Shown: positions 1-9,639 of the stretch, one piece after another
How positions within the stretch are numbered: the stretch's first letter is position 1
How the letters are laid out: each line of letters begins with the position of its first letter
Origin: Puccinellia tenuiflora
Lineage: Eukaryota > Streptophyta > Magnoliopsida > Poales > Poaceae
DNA: 64,000 nt
Assembly: GCA_012064385.1 (NCBI GenBank)
Contig: QRDG01000238.1
Coordinates: forward strand, 471,669-535,668
Direction of reading: 5' to 3'
Translations under genes and position numbers: made by a program
Notes under the pieces: generated by a model
Seen by the model: the letters and a program-made list of their open reading frames with translations, nothing else
What the model was told of the DNA's origin: nothing
The model's database searches: none

Positions 1-595
1 CCCCGACCTGTCCCGTAGCACGCGATCTGATCGAGAAAAGATAGTACGATCTATATCTATACATAGTCATAAGAGTCCTAACCGGACACGATTACAAATT
101 TGCGTGCGATGGAATATAACTACAAAAATAACTAATACGATTGCTAAGACAACAACACACGATTATCCCAGCGGTACCACCTTGCGCGCGCGTTACATAC
201 GTCGCGGGTTCGACATGCGTAAGACCCAAATTTTTACCAATAATTCCTTTACCTGACAAGTGGGGTCCGCACTGTACAAACCTGACTGCTCGGTCCCACA
301 ATGTATAACAATATTTAAAATAGCACAAATTCTTCCTATTAAACCTGACTAGTGGGTCTAGCACGAAATTCAGTGACAGTTTATAACAACCACGATCTCA
401 ATTTTGTCATCTATTCTAATGCCCAGCTCCGCCGGTTAATCCATGACAGATTGCCATGACAAAATAAGCATTTGTCATTAATTATTGTACATCCGTGACA
501 AAATAACTAATTTGTCATCGATCAAGCCGGATCAATGACGGTTTGGAACTTTGTCATCAGGCGTTTTGTCATTAAAAGTCATTTCTCTTATAGTG
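1..595. mobile_element. CACTA (En/Spm-type) transposon, right end only
   Basis: The stretch ends at 595 with TTCTCTTATAGTG, the reverse complement of a CACTATAAGAGAA terminus. The last few hundred bases hold many copies of the short motif TGACAAAAT / TTTTGTCAT in both orientations, as expected for the subterminal repeats where a CACTA transposase binds. The likely 3-bp target duplication on this side is TCA (596-598). The other end lies left of the window, so length and coding content cannot be judged. It interrupts a Copia polyprotein reading frame that resumes at about 600. Confidence 0.7.
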
Positions 596-599
596 TCAA

Positions 600-837
600 G
601 CGGCGTGTTTATGGTGTGACAATATTGGAGGTACATACCTCTCCGCTAATCCAGTATTTCATGCTAGGACAAAGCATATAGAAGTGGATTATCACTTTAC
701 GAGAGAGGGTTGCTCAGAAACTTTTGGACATACGCTTTATTCCTTCAGGAGATCAGGTGGCTGATGGTTTTACAAATTCACTCTCTTCACGGCAGCTAGG
801 TGTATTTCATCGCAATCTTAACTTAGATAAGTTATGA
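600..837 (+). pseudogene. Ty1/Copia polyprotein 3' end (RNase H C-terminus), truncated
   Basis: An open frame runs from about 600 to the TGA at 835-837. It reads through the conserved Copia RNase H tail: a CDN motif, then LSANPVFHARTKHIEVDYHF, RERVAQKLLDIRF, a DQVADGFT motif, and an RNLNLDKL end before the stop. This is the extreme C-terminus of a Copia pol polyprotein. Everything upstream is cut off by the CACTA element ending at 595. No 5' LTR, gag or reverse transcriptase is present in the window, so this is a dead fragment. Confidence 0.85.
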
Positions 838-848
838 TTGAGGGTGTG

Positions 849-1022
849 TGTTAAATTGTATATAAACCTAGCTGTATGTAGATCTCTTGTACATGTACGT
901 TAGCTGTACACGTGTTGTACACATACACAAACTCCTTGTACCCTTGTATGTCCTGGTATCTAAAGTCACACCGTGGCCCTAAGTTAGGGCTACGTATCCC
1001 ATATTGTTTGGTAAGTGTAACA
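849..1022 (+). repeat. Probable Copia 3' LTR
   Basis: A G/T-rich tract (GAGGGTGTG) that could serve as a polypurine tract follows the pol stop codon at 837. The segment then starts TGTTA and ends TAACA, giving the TG...CA ends and short inverted repeat of an LTR about 174 bp long. No second LTR is available for comparison, so the right boundary is inferred only from the matching termini. Confidence 0.5.
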
Positions 1023-2956
1023 CTCAGCAAGCCGGTTGACTGGAAAAAAAAATTACGGCAAACCCGCCATGCTTCCATTGTGTGTGTTGGCACTAGCACT
1101 TGCTTATGTCTGCCTTGTTGTTGTGTGTGTCGTCGTAATGGAGGGTCGCGTCAACGGTGGGAGTGGGTGGCTGGATGTGGTGGAGTGCAGCGGCGGCAGA
1201 TTTGCTGGATGTGATTGTGTGCGGCGGCTTCAGATTTTCCGCGGACCTGTGAGGCTGGGTCATTATTGGGGGGATCGACGTCAGATGTTTGACCAGCGAG
1301 GCGGGGTGTCGGCATCGTTAGGGTGAGGCATTTGTGTCGGTGTTTACACAGTGTGGGAAGTGAAGAGAGAGAGAATGGAGAGCCATTCAATATGCAACAT
1401 CGAAGGTTGATATTCGTCACGTCATCGATCGATGTGTCCCCCTCCATACCAGTCAGAATGCTTCACTCCTTATCGAGTTCAACACTCGACAAAGATATTT
1501 TCCTTTTTCATTTCCTTCTTTTCTTCTTCTTTTGGCACAAGCTACAAATACTTGGAAAAAACTCTCATTCGTTTCTAGATATAACACACTTGAAGTTCAA
1601 ATATGGTCAGCTTTATGCGGAAATTCGAATGGTGTCATTTCTCCACCACATTCTTTACACTCGCTTTACAAAACAAACCCATTTTGGCACTTAAAAAATG
1701 AAAAAAAATGATTTTTTTGTAAAAACAAATGATGGATTGTTTTTCATGTCAAGATGCACCTTTGCGCACCATTTGGGCACACTACAATAACTATGACATG
1801 GATATATGCCCGTGACTTGGTCATTTGGATTGAAGCCATGAATGTTCGTACATGATAGCTCTTTCTAAAAACAATTTACTCCCTACGGTTGGAAAAGGTT
1901 GGCGTGAACTAAGCACTTCACTACGTTTATTTTCTCGTATCGATGCGACAATCTTTTCCAACAATAGGTAGTACAAATTATTTTATTTCAAGTTTGTTAT
2001 TTTTTCTCACAGCTATTACACATGACCGGATTTCATGTGGAAGAATTGCATTTTTTGAATTGTTGTTCATTATTTTCCAAAATAGGTTATAAATGGCAGA
2101 CATGCCAAATTTATAGCAGGTGGTTGAATCTTTCAAAACAAGGAGTGGTTCCTCTATATAATGCCTAATTGTGTAACTAGAAATGATTTTTGTGATTTAC
2201 TGGACCAAACTATAACACACGTGCACTTCAAATTTGAATTTGTGTCTTTAATCGGCATATGGAGAGGTTTGGCAATGTGAAGACTTGCTCGATAACATTA
2301 CATTTGGTGCACGTTGTACATGTCCGGGTGATCCAACACTACGGCGCGATCTGCGCACGGCGGCACCTTGCGGGCCTCCCATGCGTCAGAAAAATCTGAC
2401 TCCCACAACTTAATAGTCTCAAAGATATATTCAACATGTCACAATGTTGCTATATACACATACAAAATGCAGGTTATGCATACATTTGCATGGTCAATTT
2501 GGAAACAAGAAATGCTCAACTAGTTCAACATCTCTGCTGATGTTCTTCCCGCCCATGATCTCCACGACGAGCATTTTAGGACGAAACGAGTATTTCCATT
2601 TTCTAGCGAGTACCCACCATCCGAGTTTATGAATGGCGTAGTGACTTGCAAAATAGAAAGAAAATGAACATGCTTCCTCGCAAATCTATACAACGGTCTA
2701 AGTTTCAAATATTTAGATTTGGAAGCTTTAAGGATTCCCGGGGTTAGACTAGACAATAACCTAGTGATAGAGTTGTACGGGCAATCATTTACCAATGATT
2801 TGAATCCTCTCATAAGTGATTTTTAATATCTCACCAGACACTACCAGGGAGAAATTCCACTTGAGTCATTTCCAAATTATTATCAAAACGACTGAAAAAA
2901 GGCACCCCTCAGATAATGTTTTGAGGGCGGGATGGGGAGTTCCTCTCCAATTAGTG
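1023..2956. other. Intergenic, no supported gene
   Basis: Only short open frames occur here, on both strands and without recognisable domains. The sequence is AT-rich from about 1480. I saw no transposon termini I could pair and no RNA gene. Confidence 0.6.
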
Positions 2957-3060
2957 TACTCCCTTCGATCAAAAATAATTATTTAAATTTTAAACTAAAA
3001 GAACTGGATTAGTTTAAAACTGCGACACAAGACTCAAGAATCTGGGTTTATTTTTTGTTT
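2957..3060. mobile_element. Stowaway-type MITE, one end only
   Basis: The sequence TACTCCCTTCGATCAAAAAT at 2957 matches the classical Stowaway (Tc1/mariner) terminus beginning CTCCCTCCGATC next to a TA target dinucleotide. The expected mirrored terminus was not found downstream, so this is a truncated or decayed copy. The right limit given is approximate. Confidence 0.5.
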
Positions 3061-4680
3061 TATTGTTTTTTGGATACTAGTAAGTTTGCACGTGCACGCA
3101 CGTCTCAATCAACATAGACGCCTGTCAAAAATAACATGGCATACTTCTCACACAGAAGAATTATATACAAATCTTCAGTCTTCCACATTATGTATGAGTA
3201 CTTGTTTCATTCTAATAGTGTTCTAATAAACTGCACTTTAGAAGATTAATGGCTTAGGAAATGTAAATATAAGATCATTACATGAATTAATGTATACATA
3301 TTGCTATCCCGGAATCCACTGGTCTGTATTAGCAACTTTATGTTGTTATTACTTAATCCAAGTCACGCCTGGGTTTGCATACGTCTCAAGCAAGTTATGC
3401 TTCAAACTAACCAACCACATTCCTCGTTGCTAACTCGCTATTGATCTGTTGAACTAAGATTTCTGGAATTATTTCTAACCAATCATCGAAATTGAAGCAT
3501 ATGAGTTAGAAAATTGAAAACAAATTGATCGTGTGGATAATCCAATTTAATAGCCTTTCTACTAAATGATCAGTGTGCACAATCCCAAACACACGGATGC
3601 AAATTGACTGAAGGAGGAAACTCCCCTCAAGATGGAGTTTCCTCTCTTTTTTCTACCCGTGGAGATGGAGGAGCGAGAAGATGGCGTTGTGACGGTACTG
3701 TGCACTCCGGGGATGACTTTGCTGCACAAGCATCAACGGCAAGCGCACGACTTCGGGATGGCGTCTCAAACGCCTTCATGGTCATCTTTGTGCATGGTCT
3801 GAACTCGTCGGCCTCTACACATACCATGGATGACTTCTTCCTTGAGGTGTAGGCGACACACAAGTCACAGCGGACTTCGTCCCCGAAGCCATTAGCAGTG
3901 TCGTGATTGCCGTCGCGCAAACCGTGCGGATCCTCGACGACATCCGCTATGCAATGAACGTGGGACTGGTGCTGGCAAACCTGGTTGCTATCGTCATAAC
4001 TCACACCGGCCCATATGTTGTACGTACATGTCGCCAGTTTTGAAACACACGCGCGGCGTCCGATGTAGTATGTCTGAGTCGATGGCGGCATAATCGAGTG
4101 AGCTGTCGATTAATCTCCAGCACTCGTCATGTTAAGCTGAGTGGTTTTTGGAGGGTATGGCTCAACTTCTTTCGTTGCATGCACATCGTGGATTTTAACA
4201 CCAGGGAGTTTTTAATCCTTGCATGCAGATACTGGGATTCCTTGCATGGAGATCGTGGATAAATTTGCAGTACAATTTGGGCCATAAATACATGGACGAA
4301 AATCATGGGTTGCAACTGATCGCGGTGGTCAGGAGGCGGGTGGGCTTTTAATCCTTTCCTCACATGCAGCGACATCAGTTAAACTCCGCCACAATTGGCG
4401 CCATTAGTTTGAGGGCGGAGATCATGGGTTGTTGCCTATCACAAGGGGCAGGACGCGGGGGTCTGGTGTGGCAAAACATTGAATCTCAGCCCTTAGATTT
4501 TGCGGCAGACCATTGAAACGATGTGGACTCTTAGATTTGGTTAGATGGATGAGATCATACGGTGCTGGTTCATCTGTGTACACTAATTCGGGTGGCTTTA
4601 GAAGAATTGATGTTCGCTCTTTTATAAGTAGTTTAGATGCGATGCCGGCCTGCTCAACCTGCACACTGCACAGGCTCCCC
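3061..4680. other. Intergenic region upstream of the scramblase-like gene
   Basis: No gene can be supported. A GC-richer patch at about 3600-4100 carries overlapping ORFs on both strands. The forward frame at 3604-3852 contains a VIFVHGLNSS stretch reminiscent of an alpha/beta-hydrolase strand, but it stops soon after and has no catalytic context. It could be a captured or decayed gene fragment. Confidence 0.4.
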
Positions 4681-4684
4681 TACC

Positions 4685-4737
4685 CTGGGCCACCTCTCGC
4701 GGCGTAAGGTGGCCCAGCAGGCGGTTTGAGTTAGCCC
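4685..4737. promoter_or_regulatory. Cluster of TGGGCY (site II-like) promoter elements
   Basis: An 11-bp perfect inverted repeat, CTGGGCCACCT (4685-4695) and AGGTGGCCCAG (4707-4717), is followed by AGCCCA (4732-4737, TGGGCT on the other strand). TGGGCC/T is the plant site II element bound by TCP factors and is enriched in promoters of housekeeping and nuclear-encoded mitochondrial genes. The cluster lies 195-245 bp upstream of the ATG at 4931, a plausible core-promoter distance. Function is inferred from motif and position only. Confidence 0.45.
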
Positions 4738-4930
4738 ACCCATCTAACGAAGGGAAAAGGGCTTTTTGATCAGTCGCTCAGATCCCTCAGTCCCGTCCGG
4801 TGCTTCTGCTTCCTTGCAGAACCTTCCGGCCACGATTCTCCAAACTAAGGGGGCTGGGGGTTAGACCTCGCCGTAGCGGTGGCTTCGCACACCTGCTCCC
4901 GACCAGCGTCTCCCTCCCTCTCTCCCTCCG

Positions 4931-7900
4931 ATGAGGCGGCTGCCCGCGCTGCTCTCCCAGGCCGCGGGGGCCGGGCGGGCGGCGGCGAGGACCAGCGGCA
5001 GCCACGTCAGAGGATCCAACGGGTTCGCGAGCGGCACCGGCGGTGGAGGGGGCGGGCCTCCGGTGCCCCGGGAGTGGCTGCGGAGGCTGTGGGTTGAGGA
5101 GCTGAAAAAGCAGAAGGAGGCGCCCGCGAGGGGATGGGGGAAACGCGCCGAGGTCGCCAAGGCCGGAGGCGGTGTCGGCGAGGACCCGCTCGGCTATTTC
5201 GCTAACGCCGCGCGTGCGCTCGTGAATTCTGGGTCGGCCGCGGCGGGGTTTGGGAGGGTGAAGCCCGGGGGAGCGGCAGGCGACGAGGTGGCGCAATATG
5301 ACGTTCGGGACCTCGGGTACCTAGAGGCAAGTGGATTCTATAACCTCCATGTTATGTTTATGTGTAGTACGATTCGATTTGATCCGATGCTAGCTTAGAA
5401 CTCTATGCAACTAATGCATCACGGAGAGCGCATGATGATTTTTTTTCAGATAATTTTAAACAGCCCTCCCATCGAGCACATGATGTAGTATTCTATACTT
5501 ATTTTTGATACTGATGACTTTGCTTGGAATTAGTATTCGAGTCGTGTTGTAGGCTTGCTGGATAGGGAAGAGTAGTGGGATGTAGATGGATATTTCTAGG
5601 GGTAATATAGGAGGATACTGGCTAAAAATAAGTTAAAAGTTTGTTCCCTGCTGCTTACACTCTACTAAATTGTTGATAGTTTATCCAGCTCTACCTGTTT
5701 CAGCCTGTCAAACTTTGATGTATTTATAGTGACTGGAATAACCGAGATATCTTTCATATATGTTTTATAGGCCAAACTTAAGCCTCTCCTCTCAAGAGCG
5801 AACCTCCTTATTGCCAGGGATGTGGAGTGGGCAAATATCATGTTTGCTTTCGAGCAGGTAATGTACCTGAACTTTGAATCCACTATGTACACATTAAAGC
5901 TGTCTACTCTAGGATCCCTCAAAAGAAAAAAACTACTCTAGGATGCTTTTCCAGCCATTTCTAGAATGAAATAGTAGCTTGTGCTAACTGTATTGATAAT
6001 TTGATGAGCTAGATGGTCATGGTCTTCACTTACTATTATTGTTTGAAACGCAGGAGAGTAGATATATCATAATGGATCCACTCTTTCCTCAATCTGTAAG
6101 TGTGTCTCCTTCCAGATTGTAGCTGTTTCTGTAGTTGTATTATTTTTGTTGTCTATGCTTCATTCTTTAGATCATACGTGTTGACTTGTTATTTTTTCCA
6201 ATGCCAGCCTGTAGGATTTATTCGAGAGAAAAGCAATGTCATCTTTAGGCAGGTATGTCCATGTGTATGTTGGTAGTATGTCACTCGTGGTCATGATTTA
6301 TGTGTGGAACAGATAACTGAAGGCTTTCAATATATCATGCTTTTTTATTGGATGATTTTTTGGTTGCTTTGTGCTGGCCAAGGGTTATTTAGCATTGGTT
6401 CATATATTTTCTTTTTTGCAATGTTTGATGTTACATATTTGGAGGGCAGGCCTTGGTGCAGTGGTGAGGTCTTCCCCACTTGTGCCAAGAGGTCCTGGGT
6501 TCGAACCAGCCTCCCTGCACTGCACTTTGCAGGGGTAAGACTAGGTTCCTATAATCCCTCCCCAGACCCCACCTTGTGTGGGAGCCTCGTGCACTGGGTC
6601 TGTCCTTTTTTATGTTACATATTTGTAGTTGGAGTTGGCCATGATGTTTTATGTACAGTATGCATTGTGAACCTGGCAATAATTCCTCTGCGACGTGAAA
6701 AGGGTCAGATATAGCTTATATGGACATAGGAAATCAGATTGGTTGGAGAAACGTGTTGGTGGTGAGTGTTGAATGTCGTGGTTAATTGGTTGCTCTCCCA
6801 TTTCTAATCATCGACTATGGAATGTTACCATACTGAGTAGTTCTTGGGATGCTGTGGTAGGGCTGGGTTTCTGTTTTAACTCATTGGAAACAGTATGTTA
6901 ACCTTGCCTGCGAAAAAAATTGAGTAGTTATCATGCAGAATTTGATATGTATAATTATGTGTTCTATCATCTGGTAATCGAGGCATGGCATAAAAAATTA
7001 TATATAGCTGGTGACATATCTCTAGAGAGCGTAGAAGTGTTCTCTGTTCTGTATGTTCATGTTACATCTGAAGGTCTGTTCTATGCCACGTTTGTAGATT
7101 GAATCTTACCTATTTAACTTGCATAATTTTAAAATTTCATTGTATTGATTGTGGCGTCGCTTTCAGATATGATGTGAAAAGTTAATTGCGTATTGCTTTT
7201 TATAACTGCAAGTCTAGGAAACGGCCCCATGTTATTATCTTTTAGAAAGAAAGCATCTTACTGTATTTGGTGTTTATTTTTTCATTTTTTATCTGGTAAT
7301 TATTTATGCTTGTTTCTCTTGACGCCTTGACGGTGACCACTACTTTATAAGTTATAACAGCTCCTTTTTGCTGATATTTCAGTTGCTTAGGTCAAGACGG
7401 CCATTTGTTGCAGAATTTACTGATGCGATGGGTAATGAGATATTTACGGTGAGATTTCAGCAAATGGTTGATGTATTTCATTGTAAATATATCAAATACA
7501 TAATTAGAAATCTTTTGCGAAGATCCATACTGATGCTGTGTATATTGGGTTCAGGTCCGCCGGCCATTTTGGCTCATCAACAGCTCCATTTATGCAGAAG
7601 TGGATGGCAAGGTACACATATATTCATTGCTTTACCTCATTCAGATGTGGATACTATCCTCATATGAAAGAATACTGCTGATGAAGTTTCATAATTTTCT
7701 TTGATCAGGAGGTAGGTGTAGTCCACAGGCGTTGGCATCTTTGGCGTAGAATTTATGACCTGTACTTGGGGTAACATGACCTTCTGATCTCCCATTCCTT
7801 GTTTCCTTGAAGCTTGGTTCTTTTTGTAGTTATCAGTCTTGGTATACTACCTCACAGGTTGAGTTCAACCTTTTTGTTCTCTAGGAACAAGCAATTTGCT

Positions 7901-8977
7901 GTGGTCGAGAATCCTGGATTTTGGAACTGGACCTTTACTCTGATTGATGAGGATGAACAAGTGTTAGCCCAGATTGATCGTAATTGGAGGGGAATTGGTT
8001 TTGAGGTAATGTCCTTTGAGTAGAGAATTATAAAATTCTGTGTATTTCTTACATTTAGAGGAAATTCATGTTGGAAATTGTTCCATAGATATCTCAAACA
8101 ATACTTTATCAGTAACATGAGCTAACAATTTACACGTTGATCACTAAGAGCTGTTGTAAACTTCTGTAATGCTTCTGCACAAGGAAAATATTCTACATGT
8201 TAAGTTATGCAGGACATATCTATTGCATAATTCTATGATTCTGCTACGATGAGCCCACTTTGACTCAGGGCAGTTTGCTATAATTATAGCATGATTGTGC
8301 AGCCCATATCTTTTCAGTGTGTGTTTTGTCTTTTTTGCACTATCATAGCCTGTAGAAAGGATGTAGTTGCAATGACGAAGGAGTAATGACTGATCAAGAT
8401 ATCTTTGGTTATTCTTGCAGCTCTTCACGGATGCCGGACAGTACGCAATTCGGTTTGGTGATTCTGGAGACCGTAGAGTTGGACTCGCTTCAGATGTAAG
8501 TGTTCTCACTTGACGGATTAAAAACATCTGCCTTGATGAATCTATCCCCCCCCCCCCCCCGCCCCCCCCCCCCCCCCCCCCGTCGGATGTGAAACTTAGC
8601 TTCCTATTTCAGTTTATGGACTCGACCACTTTTGCTGTTTACACTATTTTTTTTTGTAGAGAAAACTCTCTTTACAGCGATTTCAAACTCACATCTCAAC
8701 GATACTTGCAGATTGAAGAGCTAGACGTTGTTCGTCAGCTGACTTTACCTGAAAGGGCGGTAGCTCTTGCTCTGGCGGTGTCTCTGGACAGCGATTACTT
8801 CTCTAGGAGAGGGGGCTGGTATGCATACCATATTTCAGTATTCAAAATGACTTGTCCAGATGGATTCCATGGACCACTAGTATGCAGCCTTGGGTTTATC
8901 ACCTACGGATGCTCTGGAACTTACTGAAGTGTTTGTTTTCTTTCAGGGGTCTTCCATTCCTCATCGCCACGGAATAG
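4931..8977 (+). CDS. Phospholipid scramblase family protein (AIM25-like), 11 exons
   Basis: The proposed exons are 4931-5326, 5771-5857, 6054-6095, 6208-6252, 7383-7448, 7555-7611, 7709-7770, 7885-8005, 8421-8495, 8712-8818 and 8947-8977. They total 1089 nt (362 aa plus TAG), with all phases matching. The N-terminus (MRRLPALLSQAAG, Arg/Ala-rich, no acidic residues) looks like a mitochondrial presequence. After a low-complexity Gly/Ala stretch comes the scramblase-like core. Recognisable blocks are RDVEWANIMFAFEQ, PVGFIREKSNVIFRQ, RRPFVAEFTDAMGNEIFT, VRRPFWLINSSIYAE, VVHRRWHLWRRIYDLYLG, FAVVENPGFWNWTFTLIDED and LTLPERAVALALAVSLDSDY. The family is the scramblase/tubby-like-C fold; yeast AIM25 is mitochondrial, but lipid scrambling by the plant members is not shown by sequence. 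Intron 1 uses a GC donor and intron 4 contains an Au SINE. The ATG at 4931 is the first in the leader with this frame. Exon calls are by eye. Confidence 0.85.
6442..6611 (+). mobile_element. Au-type SINE in intron 4 of the scramblase-like gene
   Basis: This 170-bp insert begins with a tRNA-derived RNA polymerase III promoter: an A box around TGGTGCAGTGGTGAGG and a B box GGTTCGAACC. It ends in a T-rich tail. It is flanked by a 14-bp direct target duplication ATGTTACATATTTG at 6428-6441 and 6612-6625. Sequence and layout match the Au SINE first described in Aegilops umbellulata and widespread in grasses. It lies between exon 4 (ends 6252) and exon 5 (starts 7383), in sense orientation and away from splice sites. 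Confidence 0.88.
8551..8581. repeat. Poly-C tract in intron 9
   Basis: A run of about 30 C with a single interrupting G lies between exon 9 (ends 8495) and exon 10 (starts 8712). A second C run of about 20 occurs near 9620-9640, downstream of the gene. Such tracts are slippage-prone, so the exact length in the assembly is unreliable. Confidence 0.8.
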
Positions 8978-9450
8978 AGGGGCATATGAATTGCCATCGT
9001 CGGTTTAGTGACTCTTAAAATTGCCAGTTGTTTCACTGTTGATTTCTGAAGCCTGGTGGCCTTCACTGTTGTCAGGCCATCAAGATGATCACAGAAGCAT
9101 GTGTTTTTTTTGTCCGGTAACCGTACTTGGTTGCTCGCTCGCTCCACTTGTGCCTCATATGAAATTTTAGAGCATAGGTTACCGAGAAGTTCTGTAATTT
9201 GCATTGCGTTCAACTCGCTGCCTTTTCTACGACTAGCGTCACTGCTGTTAGGAGTACTGAATCCGTCTGCCTGCTTGTTGAAGCATATTTTTTCTTGCGT
9301 TTCTTTTCTTCAGTGTGTACAAATGGAATCAGTATGTGCTGCTAATATTAGCGTGATAACGACCTTGAAGTTGCCGTTTTGCGCTATACTGCAGAAATAT
9401 GTGTTTCAGAAATTGTACCGATGCAAGTGTTAGACCACGCTACACCTCTG
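8978..9450 (+). other. Likely 3' UTR and downstream flank of the scramblase-like gene
   Basis: Sequence after the TAG at 8975-8977 has no further reading frame of the family and no repeat termini. The transcript end cannot be placed; no single clear polyadenylation signal stands out. Confidence 0.4.
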
Positions 9451-9639
9451 GTGTTTGTCAGAAACTGTTTTTGTTTTTTTTAGGGGTTGATGTTTGTCAG
9501 AAACCTATGCTGCTGTTTCTCGGTAATAATTAACGGATCCATTTTTGAGAGTTTCATCTGATAACCCTTACTGGGAAACCCTATACCCTGCGTACTGCTG
9601 ACGTTCCGAGCGCCGCGTACCCCCCCCCCCCCCCCCCCC

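Noticed and set aside
3627..4091. 154-codon ORF on minus and an alpha/beta-hydrolase-like VHGLNSS stretch on plus
   Set aside because: No catalytic residues, no continuing frame and no splice structure that would extend it into a gene.
6460..6530. tRNA-like sequence with a GGTTCGAACC B box
   Set aside because: It is the pol III promoter of a SINE with target duplications; no complete cloverleaf can be drawn.
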